Origin: Gloeopeniophorella convolvens
Lineage: Eukaryota; Basidiomycota; Agaricomycetes; Russulales
Assembly: GCA_022496205.1 (NCBI GenBank)
Contig: WTXD01000015.1
Location: 124,001-188,000 of the forward strand
DNA: 64,000 nucleotides
Direction: 5' to 3'
The position numbers were made by a program, and so were the translations under genes. This document shows, in pieces, positions 37,025 through 47,765 of this stretch (position 1 is the first letter of the stretch; every line of letters starts with the position of its first letter). The notes beneath the pieces were generated by a model that made no database searches, was not told the origin of the DNA, and saw only the letters and a program-made list of their open reading frames with translations.

Positions 37025-38013
37025 ATGGCGGACAAGGACGCTCTTTCCCAGGTGGTGTCGAGCTTTGACACCTCCGCGGTGACATACAGTACCAACGGGT
37101 GGGATGAAGATGTTCAATCTGATTTCCACAATAGTACCTCTTCAAGTGAGGCGGCCACGAGCATTGTCACATTGACGTTTCGTGGTGCGCTTCCTTACCC
37201 CTGTTGCAGTGAGCCCCCTCTGACTATGCCTGGCCGCCAGGAACCCGAGCAGGCGCATTCGGCACCATGTCCTCCCACGGGACGGAGCCCTTGAACGGGA
37301 CAATCATCAGCCTCAGCACCAGCAAAGCGACCCCGCTCCCGCAGTCTCAGCCCAGCGATGATAATAAGACTCAAGCGTACTACTTTGCGGACACCCAGAG
37401 CCTCACATGCGACACTTACAACCTCACACTCTCTGTGGACAATCGGCACCAAAAAATGATGCTGCACCAATTTGCGTTTGCGCCCTGTCTCGTTGAGACG
37501 TACGCCCCCACCTCTGCCTCTTCCACCCCCACCCCTGGCATCGCCGCCACCGCCGCGCACAGCCCATCACGCATAGGCTTGATCGTCGGCTGCACGCTCG
37601 GTGGGCTGCTCGTCGTTTGCGCGCTCGTCGCTGCTCTGTGCGTATTCTTGTGCCGCCGCCGCGCAGGGCGCTGGCTGCGCCTGCGCGGTACACAGAAGCA
37701 GAGCCCGTCCGCGCAGTACCTTGCGTCCGTCGAGGCGGGGGCGGCACCAGGCCCGCTGGCAATGAGCGGCATCACCAACATCGGCGAGAAGCCCCCGCTC
37801 GTCCCCGGCCCCGGCCCGCCCGCCCGGCGCAGCAGCGAGAAGAAACCACTGAGCCCTGTTCCCGAGGCGGATGGGCCCATCGTGCACGCGTACCTCTCCG
37901 ACTCGAAGGAGTGGGAAGCGTGCATGGTGCAAAGCGCGCCGCGCAGTTCGGTGCCATTCCTACCGCGGTACGAGAGCCGCGCGAGCACTTCAAGTGCGCA
38001 ACCGCCATCATGA
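37025..38013 (+). CDS. Single-pass membrane protein, family member C
   Basis: Two exons (37025-37184, 37241-38013) give 310 aa. Ectodomain VVSSFDTSAVTYSTNGW, phase-1 intron at LTFRG^T, SLTCDTYNLTLSVDN, FAFAPCLVE. Stalk rich in Ser/Thr/Pro, TM (LIVGCTLGGLLVVCALVA with following LCVFLCRRR), and an unstructured Pro/Lys-rich tail. The tail has LSPVPEADGP at the place where other members have SPVLDI. Unlike B it has no second intron in the tail. Confidence 0.82.
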
Positions 38014-38430
38014 ACTCTGGTGGCGCACAGGGCTCGTGGTCAGATCAGGACTTGCTGTGATGGATGATAGGGACTTTCAAGGCACGATGCGCACAATTTG
38101 GAGCGTCCGTATAGGTGCCAGGCGCGCTGCAGATGTACTACATACACACCACAGACTTTGGACCTTCACTGTACATAAATTATAACTAACGCAAAGAACG
38201 AGCTGGCCATCGCCTCCGCCAAATGTTGGGCTACTGCTTTTCTTCTGGGTGACAATGGTGGTCCAAAGTGGCTGGTTGACCCGTAGGCGTAGGATTGGTA
38301 CAGAAAATCAAACATATCAGGCTGAAGGTCCAAAAAAAAAATCGACATATACGTACACCTACTATGGCGATGAGCTAGGACAACATGATTAGAATCTAAG
38401 CAAGCATGCCACCAGATGGTAATGCCACTA

Positions 38431-39403
38431 TCACTTCCTAACCTTCCTAAACTTGGATTCAATAACTGGGGGCGGTAGCAATGGAAGGTAGATCGTGGAC
38501 CGCGAGTATCTCGTCGCGGCGCCAGCAGACGACACCCCGCTATCTACAGAGTCTGACGAGATGTCCAGTACAGGTGATGCATACAACCTCCCCATCGATG
38601 TCTGGACCGTAGTCGGCGGCGGCGGGTTGAAAGTCGAGATGTGGGGGAGTCGCGCGGCGGATTGCAGCCTAGGTTCCAACGACTCCGCGACTGAAGGAGT
38701 ATTCCCTACAGACTGGGTTGTATTTGGCTTGCGGAGCCTGCGCCTACGCCGCTCGTACAGCGCGGCGGAAAGTACGATGAGCAGGGCTACGACAGCACCC
38801 GCTGCGACGACCACCAGGCCTACATTAGTCGGGCTGAGACCTGCCCCACCATTACCCCCAGGACCAGACCCGGCACTGGCGACGGAACTGCTGCGGTCAC
38901 CGCCACTGGGTGTGCTGGCACTGGTCTCTGCGGCCCAGCTAGCGTCACACTGGGCGCTATGCAAGGTTCAAATGAGAAGTTCGCGAGCTTCATCGTCTGC
39001 TGCGCGCCGAGCGTGAGCGTGAGGTTGTATGTCGCGCACGAGCGCTTCGGCGTCGTGGTTATGATGATTGGCTCGCCGTGGCCATGTGTGGACTGGTTGA
39101 TGGATACGGATGGTGTAGAGCCGTCAATTGGAATGAGCATCCCAAGGAGAGGCGCGTCATTAATGGCCATGATACCGGAGGCATTAGCCTGTGTTCCTAG
39201 ACAAGCGACGTTGGACAGGGGCAGGGCGGACGCAAGAGAGGACGTACCGCGGAAGACGAAGGACACGCTTGCAGGGTTGGTCGATTCCGCGTCGTTCGTT
39301 GCATTGTGGAACCCGTTTGTGCATCAGCGACCCATACGCCTGTATAAGTCACCGCAGAGGCGTCGAAGCCGGATACGTCCTGCGGCGGCGCGAGAATCGC
39401 CAT
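38431..39403 (-). pseudogene. Membrane protein family member D, two frame breaks
   Basis: Two exons (39248-39403, 38431-39196) with the family intron at VFRG^T (39197-39247). It starts MAILAPPQDVSGFDASAVTY. The total is 922 nt, two bases short of a multiple of three, and the frame must be corrected twice: near the AAA run at 39316-39318 (restoring NGFHNATND, as in E) and somewhere about 38900-38965 after FSFEPC. TM (VGLVVVAAGAVVALLIVLS) and tail (SPVLDISSDS, GAATRYSRST, LPLLPPPV) are intact. Either a recently decayed gene or two base-calling errors. Confidence 0.7.
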
Positions 39404-40140
39404 CGTGTGGGGAGAGGCGTCCAGCGCCAAAGAAAGAGGCAGGAAGGGAGAGATGGAAAGAAGGAAAGAAGTGCGAAGAAAAGAGAACGACATGGGCTTT
39501 GAGCAGACCATTCTTGCCCCCATGAGGCGGTGCCATAACGCACGGCGCACAGCGAGTATCGCCAGGGTATGGCGATACTCATCAACAGAGCGCCTTCTGA
39601 AGATCGTAGTAGTACCTAAAGATCAGAAACAAGACGTGGTGGGCTTCGATTCCAAGGGCAGGAGGATAATCTTAGGTGAAGCCATGATGGTGCCGCAGCA
39701 ATTGCACGCCCGAACAGAGAAGTTGCATGGGTACTGAGCCGTGCTTGAGGAGAGAAACGCCGCGCATTGGTAATTTTGTTGTACAGGACTCTAACGGGGC
39801 CGCAGCGACCAGCGATACGCAACAGCTCACTGAGGTCAGGATGCAGATGCGGATCACCGTCCGCGTCATCATGCGCACATCATGCATAGAGCTGGCAGAG
39901 TCCAGCCGCGGGTGCCGGTGCTGAGTCATTCTATCACACGGGTCCTCGGGTCCTTTGGCACCGCCCCGAGTCCATGCAGTGATCAACAGTATCTCAGGGC
40001 CTCGAGCTCAAGGACTCATGCACATGTTCGAGCCTAGTATCCAATGCCACTCACAAGTAGAAAACCATGGACCAATGCGCTGCGGTACATACAGGTGGTA
40101 CCTACGGCATACACTAGAGCCGAGGAAGAATGCAGCAGTG

Positions 40141-41151
40141 CTAAAACCACTTCCGACCCTTTTCAGACTTGGACTCGGTAACTGGGGGTGGCAGCAACGG
40201 AAGTTCAACAGTCGACCGCGAGAATCTCGTCGCAGCACCCGCAGATGACGCCGCGCGGTGCTCAGAGTCCAGAGAAATGTCCAGCACAGGCGACCTCCCC
40301 GTTGCCGCCTCCGAGCCCACTCGCGCTGGCGCCGGGACGATGCTCGTCGGGGTCTGGAAGGGCCACACAGCGAGCTGCGCCCTGCGTTCAAGCTTGTGCG
40401 ACTCCGCGGCTGGGGGTGCGTTGGCTGGCGCAACCTCCGCTGGGTCCGCCTCGCGGAGTCGCCGCCGCCGCCGCCGCTCGCGTACTAGCAGGATGGCAGC
40501 CATCACGAGCAGGGCGAGGACGGACACCGCCGCAAGGACCACGAGCCCCACATCAAGCGCGCCGAAGTGCTCCCTCCCAGGTGGTCCCGACCCAGGGTCG
40601 GTGCCAGCACCAACACCAGCATCGACACCCGTCTCGTTCCCAGCACCGGCGCCGCCCGCCCCCGGACTGGGCTCCACCGTCGCACTATCCACGAGGCACG
40701 GCGCGAACATGAAGTTCGCAATCCTGAGCGTCTGCTGCGCGCCGAGCACGAGCGTAAAGTTGTGCGCCCCGCATGGGAGACGTTCCGTCGAGGCGATCTT
40801 TGGGAAGGTGCCAAGCGGCGCGGTCTGGTTGGTGGGTACTAGGATTTGAGTGCTGATCACGGTGCCGGAGTCCGTGACTTCCCCTTGAAGTGGCGCGCCG
40901 CGCAAGTTTGCGGGCCCGAACGCGCTCGCCTGCGTCCCTGGATCGAAGCAGTGGCATTGAGCGCGCGGACGTGTAAATATGGCAGAGCTAATTGGCACAC
41001 CACGAAAGGCGAGCGTAACGTTCGCGGGGTTTGTCGAGCTTACGTCGTTCACCGCGATGTGCACTTGCGCGTGGACGGCCCACGTGCCAGAGTATGTCAC
41101 TGCGGAAGTATCGAAGCCGGATACTAGAGTCAATGGCGCGGCGTTCGACAT
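40141..41151 (-). CDS. Single-pass membrane protein, family member E
   Basis: Two exons (41001-41151, 40141-40937), 315 aa. Start at MSNAAPLTLVSGFDTSAVTY, matching D and F; an upstream in-frame ATG (41295) is not conserved. The 63-nt intron has no stop and length divisible by three, so a retained-intron form would stay open. Ectodomain with LPCGAHNFTLVLGAQQ and FMFAPC, Gly/Ala-rich stalk, TM (VGLVVLAAVSVLALLVMAAI), RERRRRRRL, tail RSPVLDISLDS, GAATRFSRST and LPLLPPPVTESK. Confidence 0.85.
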   Translation of the reverse strand: MSNAAPLTLVSGFDTSAVTYSGTWAVHAQVHIAVNDVSSTNPANVTLAFRGVPISSAIFTRPRAQCHCFDPGTQASAFGPANLRGAPLQGEVTDSGTVISTQILVPTNQTAPLGTFPKIASTERLPCGAHNFTLVLGAQQTLRIANFMFAPCLVDSATVEPSPGAGGAGAGNETGVDAGVGAGTDPGSGPPGREHFGALDVGLVVLAAVSVLALLVMAAILLVRERRRRRRLREADPAEVAPANAPPAAESHKLERRAQLAVWPFQTPTSIVPAPARVGSEAATGRSPVLDISLDSEHRAASSAGAATRFSRSTVELPLLPPPVTESKSEKGRKWF

Positions 41152-41244
41152 CGTGCGGGATTGGAGAGAGGAGCGGCGTCCAGCGCCAGGGGAAAGAAAG
41201 CGGGCGGGTGGGTCAGGAATGGAAGGAGTATGATGATGAGCCGG

Positions 41245-43680
41245 TAGATAATGCAGCCACGACGAAGATACGATGCTACGCGCAACGAACATCACAAGAG
41301 ATGGTCATCATCGCGAGGGCATCTGATCGGGAATGTATCAGAGGAGGATATCAGAAACAGAACCTAGCTACAATGGAGCACCCAAGATGCAAGGGCGACA
41401 TGGAGAGGCAGTGATAAGCAGGCAAATGCTCCGCACGAGGTGCGCTCTGCACGAAATCGAGGGGTCGAGCTTCAGAGCAATACCGCAGCATGTGAGTAGA
41501 CGCATATCCCAGATGGGTACGTATATGTTGTATTGATCATTCGAACATGAGAGGCTGGTAACTGCACAGGCGATGGGAACAAGGGCTAGGCAACTTGAAG
41601 TGAGCGCGCCGGTCAGAAGCCCGGCGAAGTCCAAACGAGACAGCCCCATGTGGTCACGGTCGTGAACGGTGCCAGTGGCGTAACTGGAAGACCTAATGCC
41701 TAAGGTGTCGCTGGCACTTCAGGTGTGGATAATGTTGGTTGGGAGCAAAACGCGAAAAGCTATGACGCCCGGCGAGCGCGTCTGCTGTGCACGTGACTTC
41801 CCACACTTCTAAGACACTTCCAGACTCGTGCGATGAGTGTCGCGAACACTTGCCGCGTATATATCTCTCATCTATGCAATCAAAGACCCTGCATCAACTC
41901 TCTTGTGTTGTCGCGAGTGGTCTCCATGAAATACAGTACCACGCATAATTCGAGGGCCAGGGACCAACACATTATATAGTACATATACGTGGGGTAAAAT
42001 AGCATTCGCAAGAAACGAGAAAGAATGCTGCAGCGCTAACGCCGCTTCCGACTCTTTTCAGGCTTGGACTTGACAGTAACTGGGGGTGGCAGCAACGGAA
42101 GTTCGACAGTCGACCGCGAGTACCTCGTCGCAGCGCCCGCAGACGACGCCGCGCGATGCTCCAGCGAAATGTCCAGCACAGGCGACCTCCTCGGCGTCGC
42201 CGCCGCCGAGCCCACTCGCGCTGGCGCTGGGACTCTGAGGCTCGTCGAGATCCTGAAGGGCCGCGCGACGAGTTGCAGCCCGCGTTCAAGTTCGTGCGAC
42301 TCCGCGGTCGGGGGTGCTTTGGCCGGCGAAACCCCAGCCGGGCCCGCCTCGCAGGGCCGCCGCCGCCGCCGCCGCTCGCGCAGCAGGATGGCCGCCATCA
42401 CGAACAGGGCGAGGACGGACACCGCCGCGAGGACCACGAGCCCCACATCGAGCGCGCCGAAGTGCTCCCTGCCAGGTGATCCCGACCCAGGGTCGGTTCC
42501 AGCATCCGCACCAGAGTCAACACCCGTCTCGTTCCCAGCACCGGCGCCGCCCGCCCCCGCATCGGACCCCACTGGTGATGCAACTGCCGTCGCGCCGTCC
42601 TCGAGGCACGGCGCGAACGTGAACTGCGCGATCTGGAGCGCCTGCTGCGCGCCGAGCGCTAGCGTGAGGTTATACGTCCCGCACGCGAGATCGTCCGCCG
42701 AAGTGATCGTCGTGGCGTCACGCGGCGCAGTCTGGCTGATGGGTAGGTTCTGCGTGCCGCCAGCGCCGGTGCCCGTGACCGTCCCGAGGAGCGCCGCGCC
42801 GCCAAAGTCTGCGCTCCCGAACACGATTGCCTGTGTCCCTGGGTCGAAGCGGGGGCACTGAGCGTGCGTGCGAGCTGATGTGACAGAGCGCGGGCGCACC
42901 GTGGAAAGTAAACGAGACCCTCGCCGGGTTCGTCGAGTTTGCGTCGTTTGTCGCGCTGTGCTGGCGCTGCGCGTCAACGACCCACGTGCCGGAGTATACC
43001 ACCGCGGAAGTGTCGAAGCCGGATACGGTCTGCAATGGCGTGGCGTTCGACATCGTGCGGGATTGGAGAGAGGGGCGGCGTCCAGCGCTAGGGGTGAGCA
43101 AATGGGTGTGCAGGTTATGAATGGGAGGAGTATGATAAGGAGTCGAACAGATCATGCAATCGTGACGAAGATACGATGCTGTGCGCAACGAGCATTGCAG
43201 GAGATGGTTATCATCGCAGGGCACCTTCTCGAGAATGTATCAGCGGAGAAGATCAAAGATCAGAAACATGACCTACTTAGCCATGGAGCACCCAGTCTGC
43301 AGTAAGGCGTGACCCTGGCCACAGCGACAACAACGCGACTCAACACACCAGCTCCTCGTATTGACGGGCGCGCTCCGTTCACATGCGCACCATCCGGCAC
43401 ACCTGACATGACACGACACAGGCCGACGCCAGCAACTCCGACGTCACTGAAACCCAGGCCGTGACGGCGATACGCAACGCCAGTCCGCTCAGCGCGACCC
43501 ACGTCGCGCGTGGCTGCCATGGAGAGGCAGCGATACGCAGGCAGGTGCCGCACACGAGGTGCGCTCAGCGCCGGATCGGGGAGTCGAGCTCCAGGGCAAT
43601 ACCGTAACCTGCGAGCAGACGGCGTCCCAGATAGGCACGTACTCTACTTACTGATCCTTCGAACACGAGAGGCCGGCAAC
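41245..43680. repeat. Tandem duplication around members E and F
   Basis: Genes E and F are close paralogues, and their upstream flanks also align: 41245-41560 with 43150-43680 (GACGAAGATACGATGCT, AGATGGT.ATCATCGC, GGTGCGCTC, CATTCGAACA-like blocks). The F flank contains about 200 extra bases near 43310-43515. The duplicated unit is about 1.9 kb. A shorter flank similarity is seen upstream of D near 39590. Confidence 0.65.
42036..43053 (-). CDS. Single-pass membrane protein, family member F
   Basis: Two exons (42900-43053, 42036-42838), 318 aa. Start MSNATPLQTVSGFDTSAVVY; intron 42839-42899 at FTFHG^T; LACGTYNLTLALGAQQ, FTFAPC; Gly/Ala/Asp stalk ending GREHFGALD; TM (VGLVVLAAVSVLALFVMAAI); RERRRRRR; tail RSPVLDISLEH, GAATRYSRST and LPLLPPPVTVKSK. 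Nearest paralogue is E. No signal peptide. Confidence 0.85.
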
Positions 43681-44945
43681 GACGCATGGCAGGCGATGGG
43701 AACAAAGGTCAGGCAAGAGCGCGCCGATCAGAGGCCCTCCAGCAGCTGAGGCAGAGGCCCGAAGTCCGAACAAGACAGCTCCATGTGGTCGCGATCTGCG
43801 CGCCGTAATCGGAAGACCTGAGGTGTCACTGGCGCTTCATGTTTTCTATTTAGAGGTGGACAGTGTTGGTTGGGAGCAAAGTGCGAATTGAAGCTATGAT
43901 GCCCGGCGGCGTGCGCGCGCTCGCTGCGTACGTAATTTCCCACGCCTCCAGGACACGCGAATGCCGAATACCTGCCGCGCATATGTATATCTCATCTTAT
44001 CTATACAATCAAAAACCCACGAACCTACATGTGGTTGACACAACCCCAGCATTGTCACGAAACGTCGAGTAGCACCTCATCAGAACGTGCGCTCAACTCG
44101 ACACCCGGACGCACGTGTGCAGATGCCCTCAGCGCATTCCCGCGAACTCGGACAACCAACGGACAACACACGGCGTGTACGACGGACGACGATAACACAC
44201 AATGGACAGTATCTGCTGCAATGACTATCATGATTTTCAGGATCAAGTGGAGCCGCATTTTGCATCAAGCTTGACTGGAGTCACGGCTTGGGTGGCTGCC
44301 AAATTGCACTGTGGAGCAGTCATTTGTGATTATGAATCCCAATAACTAACTTACTCCAGCGGATACTGTCTAATCACTGCCATCATCATGCATTGATCAA
44401 CCATCTTATTTTATCATGAGTACCACTTCGCAGTGCAAGCACTCCGCGATTGCGGGAGCAATACGCACCACCGCACAGGCACCCTCGCAGTCGCGCCCGC
44501 TCCGGCACGGGCACCGTTACCGACCAGAAGTTAGAACCTCGGATCTTGCGCGGATCGCACACGCACGTCGGAGCACCCCAGACCACGATCCAGACCACCT
44601 CGACGCTCCACACCGCTCGCGCAGCCGTTCCTGTGCGCGAGGTGCGGGGTGATCGTGCTCCCGGGCTCGGGCTGGACGTCGACACGTACGCGCCAAGTAC
44701 ATATGATGCATCATCGATGTCTACGTCCTTGCTGCGGCATGCTTGGAATAGAGAGCTGCGGCGTGGCGCGGCGTGTCTACATGCCCCGAGCCGAACAGGG
44801 GCGCACACGAGCACCTGAGCTATACGGGGACACATCGTACCGTACCCGACAGGCCAGAATCATATGCACGCCGCACAACCCCATCGCGCACGCACGATCG
44901 AGCACGACCCTAAGCCAGAGATACCGCCGCGCGTATCCCTGAGGA
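43054..44945. other. Intergenic between F and the RabGAP gene
   Basis: Left part is the duplicated upstream flank of F. 43700-44945 holds GC-rich short open frames but no recognisable domain. It includes the 3' flank of the RabGAP gene. Confidence 0.45.
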
Positions 44946-47066
44946 CTACAGCCACAGCCCCTGCACGCCGCCCTCGCCGCCCAACGCGCCGAACACGCGC
45001 TCGCCGAGCACACCCACCATGCCGAGCACCGTCTTGCCGGCACGCGCCACGCTCGACATGCTGAACCCGCCCCCGCGCCGCGCATGCACGCCATACGCGA
45101 CCGCGATACCGAGCACGAGCACCGCGCCGACGAGCATCGCGCGCCGCTCCGTCCTGCCCCTCCTTCTCCGGCCTGCCCGCCCCCTCCGCGGCCTGGGCTT
45201 GTCCACCTCCGGCTCGGGCTCGGGCGGCGGGCGCACGACGATGTCCACGTCCTCGACAACGAGCGCTTCGGCAGTATCGTCACTCAGCAGGAGCGCCGGG
45301 TCCTGCGACCACGTGCGCATCGCGCTTCCGGGACCGAGTGTGTCTGCGAGATGCAGCTCGGGCTCCGTCGGCGGGAAGCGCGCGAAGAGCTGGTCCGCGA
45401 GCGCGAGGATGACCGCGAGCGGGACCTTGCGTGCGCGCGGCGCGCGTGATGGCGCAGGCGAGGCGGGGCGCGTCGAGCTTGTAGAAGGCGGCAGTGGGAT
45501 CTCTGCGGGGTCCCGATCAGGACTGTTCGAGGCCACTGGATCGCTGGGTGATGTGGGTGGCGGATGGGAGGGTGGGACGGGGCTCTCGGCAGGCTGCGGA
45601 CTTGGCGGTATGTCGTCGTCTGCTGCGTCTGTGCGCTCGTCGCGGGGAGGAGGTGGCGGTGGGCGCGACAATGCACCTGTTTTTGTGTCTGTATGCGTGG
45701 GGGCCGCTGGTGCAGCGGGGCTTTCGGGTGAGGGCGCCGGGGCGCCGAGCTGGGGCTGCGGAGCGCCCGCGGGCTGCTGCTGTTGTCCTTGCTGGGCCTC
45801 CGAGCTATTACGTCCTCGCTCGGAATCGCTGTACGCGGGCGGTGAGTCGTCCGGCGCTGGCGTGTGATTAGACCGTTCCGCGGCCTGTACTGCGGGTTCT
45901 GGCTGTGCCTGGGCTTCGTCGCCTTGGCTATCGTCCTCGGTCTCGGTGTGGCCTTGATCTATGAGCTCCGGCAGACCCGTTAGGACCGAGTGGATCATCC
46001 CGTCTTCGCCGCTTTCGCCAAGCTTCAGGACTTCATCTTTGCGGTTTAACGTCACCTACACAAGTTATGAGATTTGACGTGCTTACGCGAGTAAGGCACT
46101 TACAGCAGCGACGAGGTAAACAATCGATAGCGGCGGCCGCGCCAACAGGTAATCAAAGATGTGTTGGATGAGTGGGAGGGTGGGAGCGGCGTGAGCGAAC
46201 AGGGTTAGAAGATGGGGAAGTGCTGCATAGGGCAGTGGTGCATGTCTACAAGTCCCTTCTCGTGTGAGCGCGTAAAGTACATGCCGAGTCGGGACACTCA
46301 CTCCTCGAGCAGGGCGGCGTAAGGGGGATCCGCGAGGCGCAATAACCGCTGCAAAAGGCTAATTCGGTTGAGCATGCAAAGGTATCACATGTAACGAGAA
46401 GCATACACCATGAGGCCGTTGAGTGGTTCGAGGGTGTGGCCCATCGAGTCGCGTAAGCGGTGCAAGCTCAGCTTCTCCAGAGCAGGCAGTGTGACTTCTG
46501 GCGGTAACGTGAGCAGGAAGACAGTTGCAATGTCATGAAAGCCCTGTGAACGGGCGCATATGCGTCAAAAAAAGGTGAAACGCGGTGACGTCGACGCCGA
46601 CCTGGAAGTAGTTTAGGCCGGGGTGTCGCCGGAAGACTTGCACGATGAGCTTGTTAAGCTTTGTTTGGCGTGCGATACGGACATGCTCCGGGCCATCGTC
46701 TTTGATTTTGACATGAGCGACATGAGAGAAGATAGGGTGTGAAAAGCGGCGTCACCTACGGGGTAAAGCACGAAGCTGCGGTCAGTGTCGAGGCGTATCT
46801 GGCGCTCGTCTGGGTGCGGGTCGGAATCATCAAGGCTCCCAGGTGACTCCTTGGACTGAATAGAGTCCACGCCGGTGTGGAGTAGCCTCGGCCTGGAACA
46901 GTGCTGAGGAACATGACAGCTCAATTCGGGGTGATAGAGCGAACCAGATATATGCGCGTGAGCTTCCAAAGCCGCCTGGGGCCACACTCTGTTGGCGCAA
47001 TGTGTCCCAGTCCAGTTGGTCATGAGGCTTCAGGTCGTCCGAGTATTTCTCCTGTGATGCGGACAT
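44946..47066 (-). CDS. TBC-domain RabGAP, TBC1D20/Gyp8-like, ER-anchored
   Basis: Stimulates GTP hydrolysis by Rab1/Rab18-type GTPases at the ER. Seven exons (46945-47066, 46756-46892, 46602-46699, 46409-46543, 46302-46348, 46104-46245, 44946-46055) give 596 aa in frame. Arginine finger in RQIRLDTDRSF (about 70-80, IxxDxxR) and glutamine finger in LNYFQGFHDI (Gln about 119, at an exon junction). PHLLTLFAHAAPTLPLIQ and DYLLARPPLSIVYLVAA are typical of this subfamily. The last exon holds a long disordered Pro/Ser/Glu insert and a C-terminal TM (AMLVGAVLVLGIAVAYGV, about 530-550), as in TBC1D20. Start at 47066 (MSASQEKYSDD); an in-frame ATG at 47213 is possible. Confidence 0.9.
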
Positions 47067-47765
47067 GTCCCGGAAGCGCCAGGCAGGACAGACAGCAAGG
47101 ATGATGATGCAGAAGGAAGAGGCTAAGGCGTGGTTTGGTTGCCGGGGGAGAATTCCCCGATCACGGAAGAATGCGGTTCCCATCACGTGATTTGGGCAAG
47201 TCGCGAGATCCATTTACCAAAGTTGCCGATAGACGCGATGATTTGCGTCAATCACATTCAAGTTTACGCTCTCGTTGAAAGCAATTTGACAAGACGCCCA
47301 GGGGCTGCCGTGACAGGATCAGACCGGGGGTCTCCGTCACCGTGTCACGTCAGATACCAAGTCGACAATGGACAAGTGGATGATAGGTGGCTGTCTATCT
47401 AATTAATGGAAGGATGTGCCGGAGATATCCCACCGAAGTGCTGTCAATGATGGGTCCGGATGGAAGAGAACTCGGGAGATATGTAACAGGGGGAGGGCGA
47501 TGGCGCTGAAAGGGAGATTGGAACCTGGCGCGAGTGGCGGATAAGGCGACGGCTGCAGGGAAGCGGGGTGCGTGTTGGACAATGGCCGCCAGCGACTGGG
47601 CGTGGGCGGAAGCCTGCGGAAGCGTGGCAGCTAATTTGTCAGGCACAGTAGCCAGTCTCTTGGAAATCACATGAAATCGCGTGCATGTCCATTCAAAAGG
47701 AGCCTTTCTCATCTTCAACCTACACTTATCGCTTTCCGTCCTCTCGTCTCTTCACTTTGTCAACA
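47067..47765. promoter_or_regulatory. Divergent promoter region, RabGAP (-) / perilipin (+)
   Basis: About 0.7 kb separates the two opposite start codons, the only intergenic space for both promoters. A pyrimidine-rich stretch (CTTTCCGTCCTCTCGTCTCT) precedes the perilipin ATG. No specific site assigned. Confidence 0.5.

Noticed and set aside
38820..38965. Possible intron explaining the frame change in member D
   Set aside because: No GT-AG pair of plausible length joins the frames, and paralogues C, E and F have continuous sequence there.
45019..45867. Plus-strand open frame opposite the RabGAP tail
   Set aside because: Gly/Ser-rich antisense of the Pro-rich insert of the RabGAP; no independent support.
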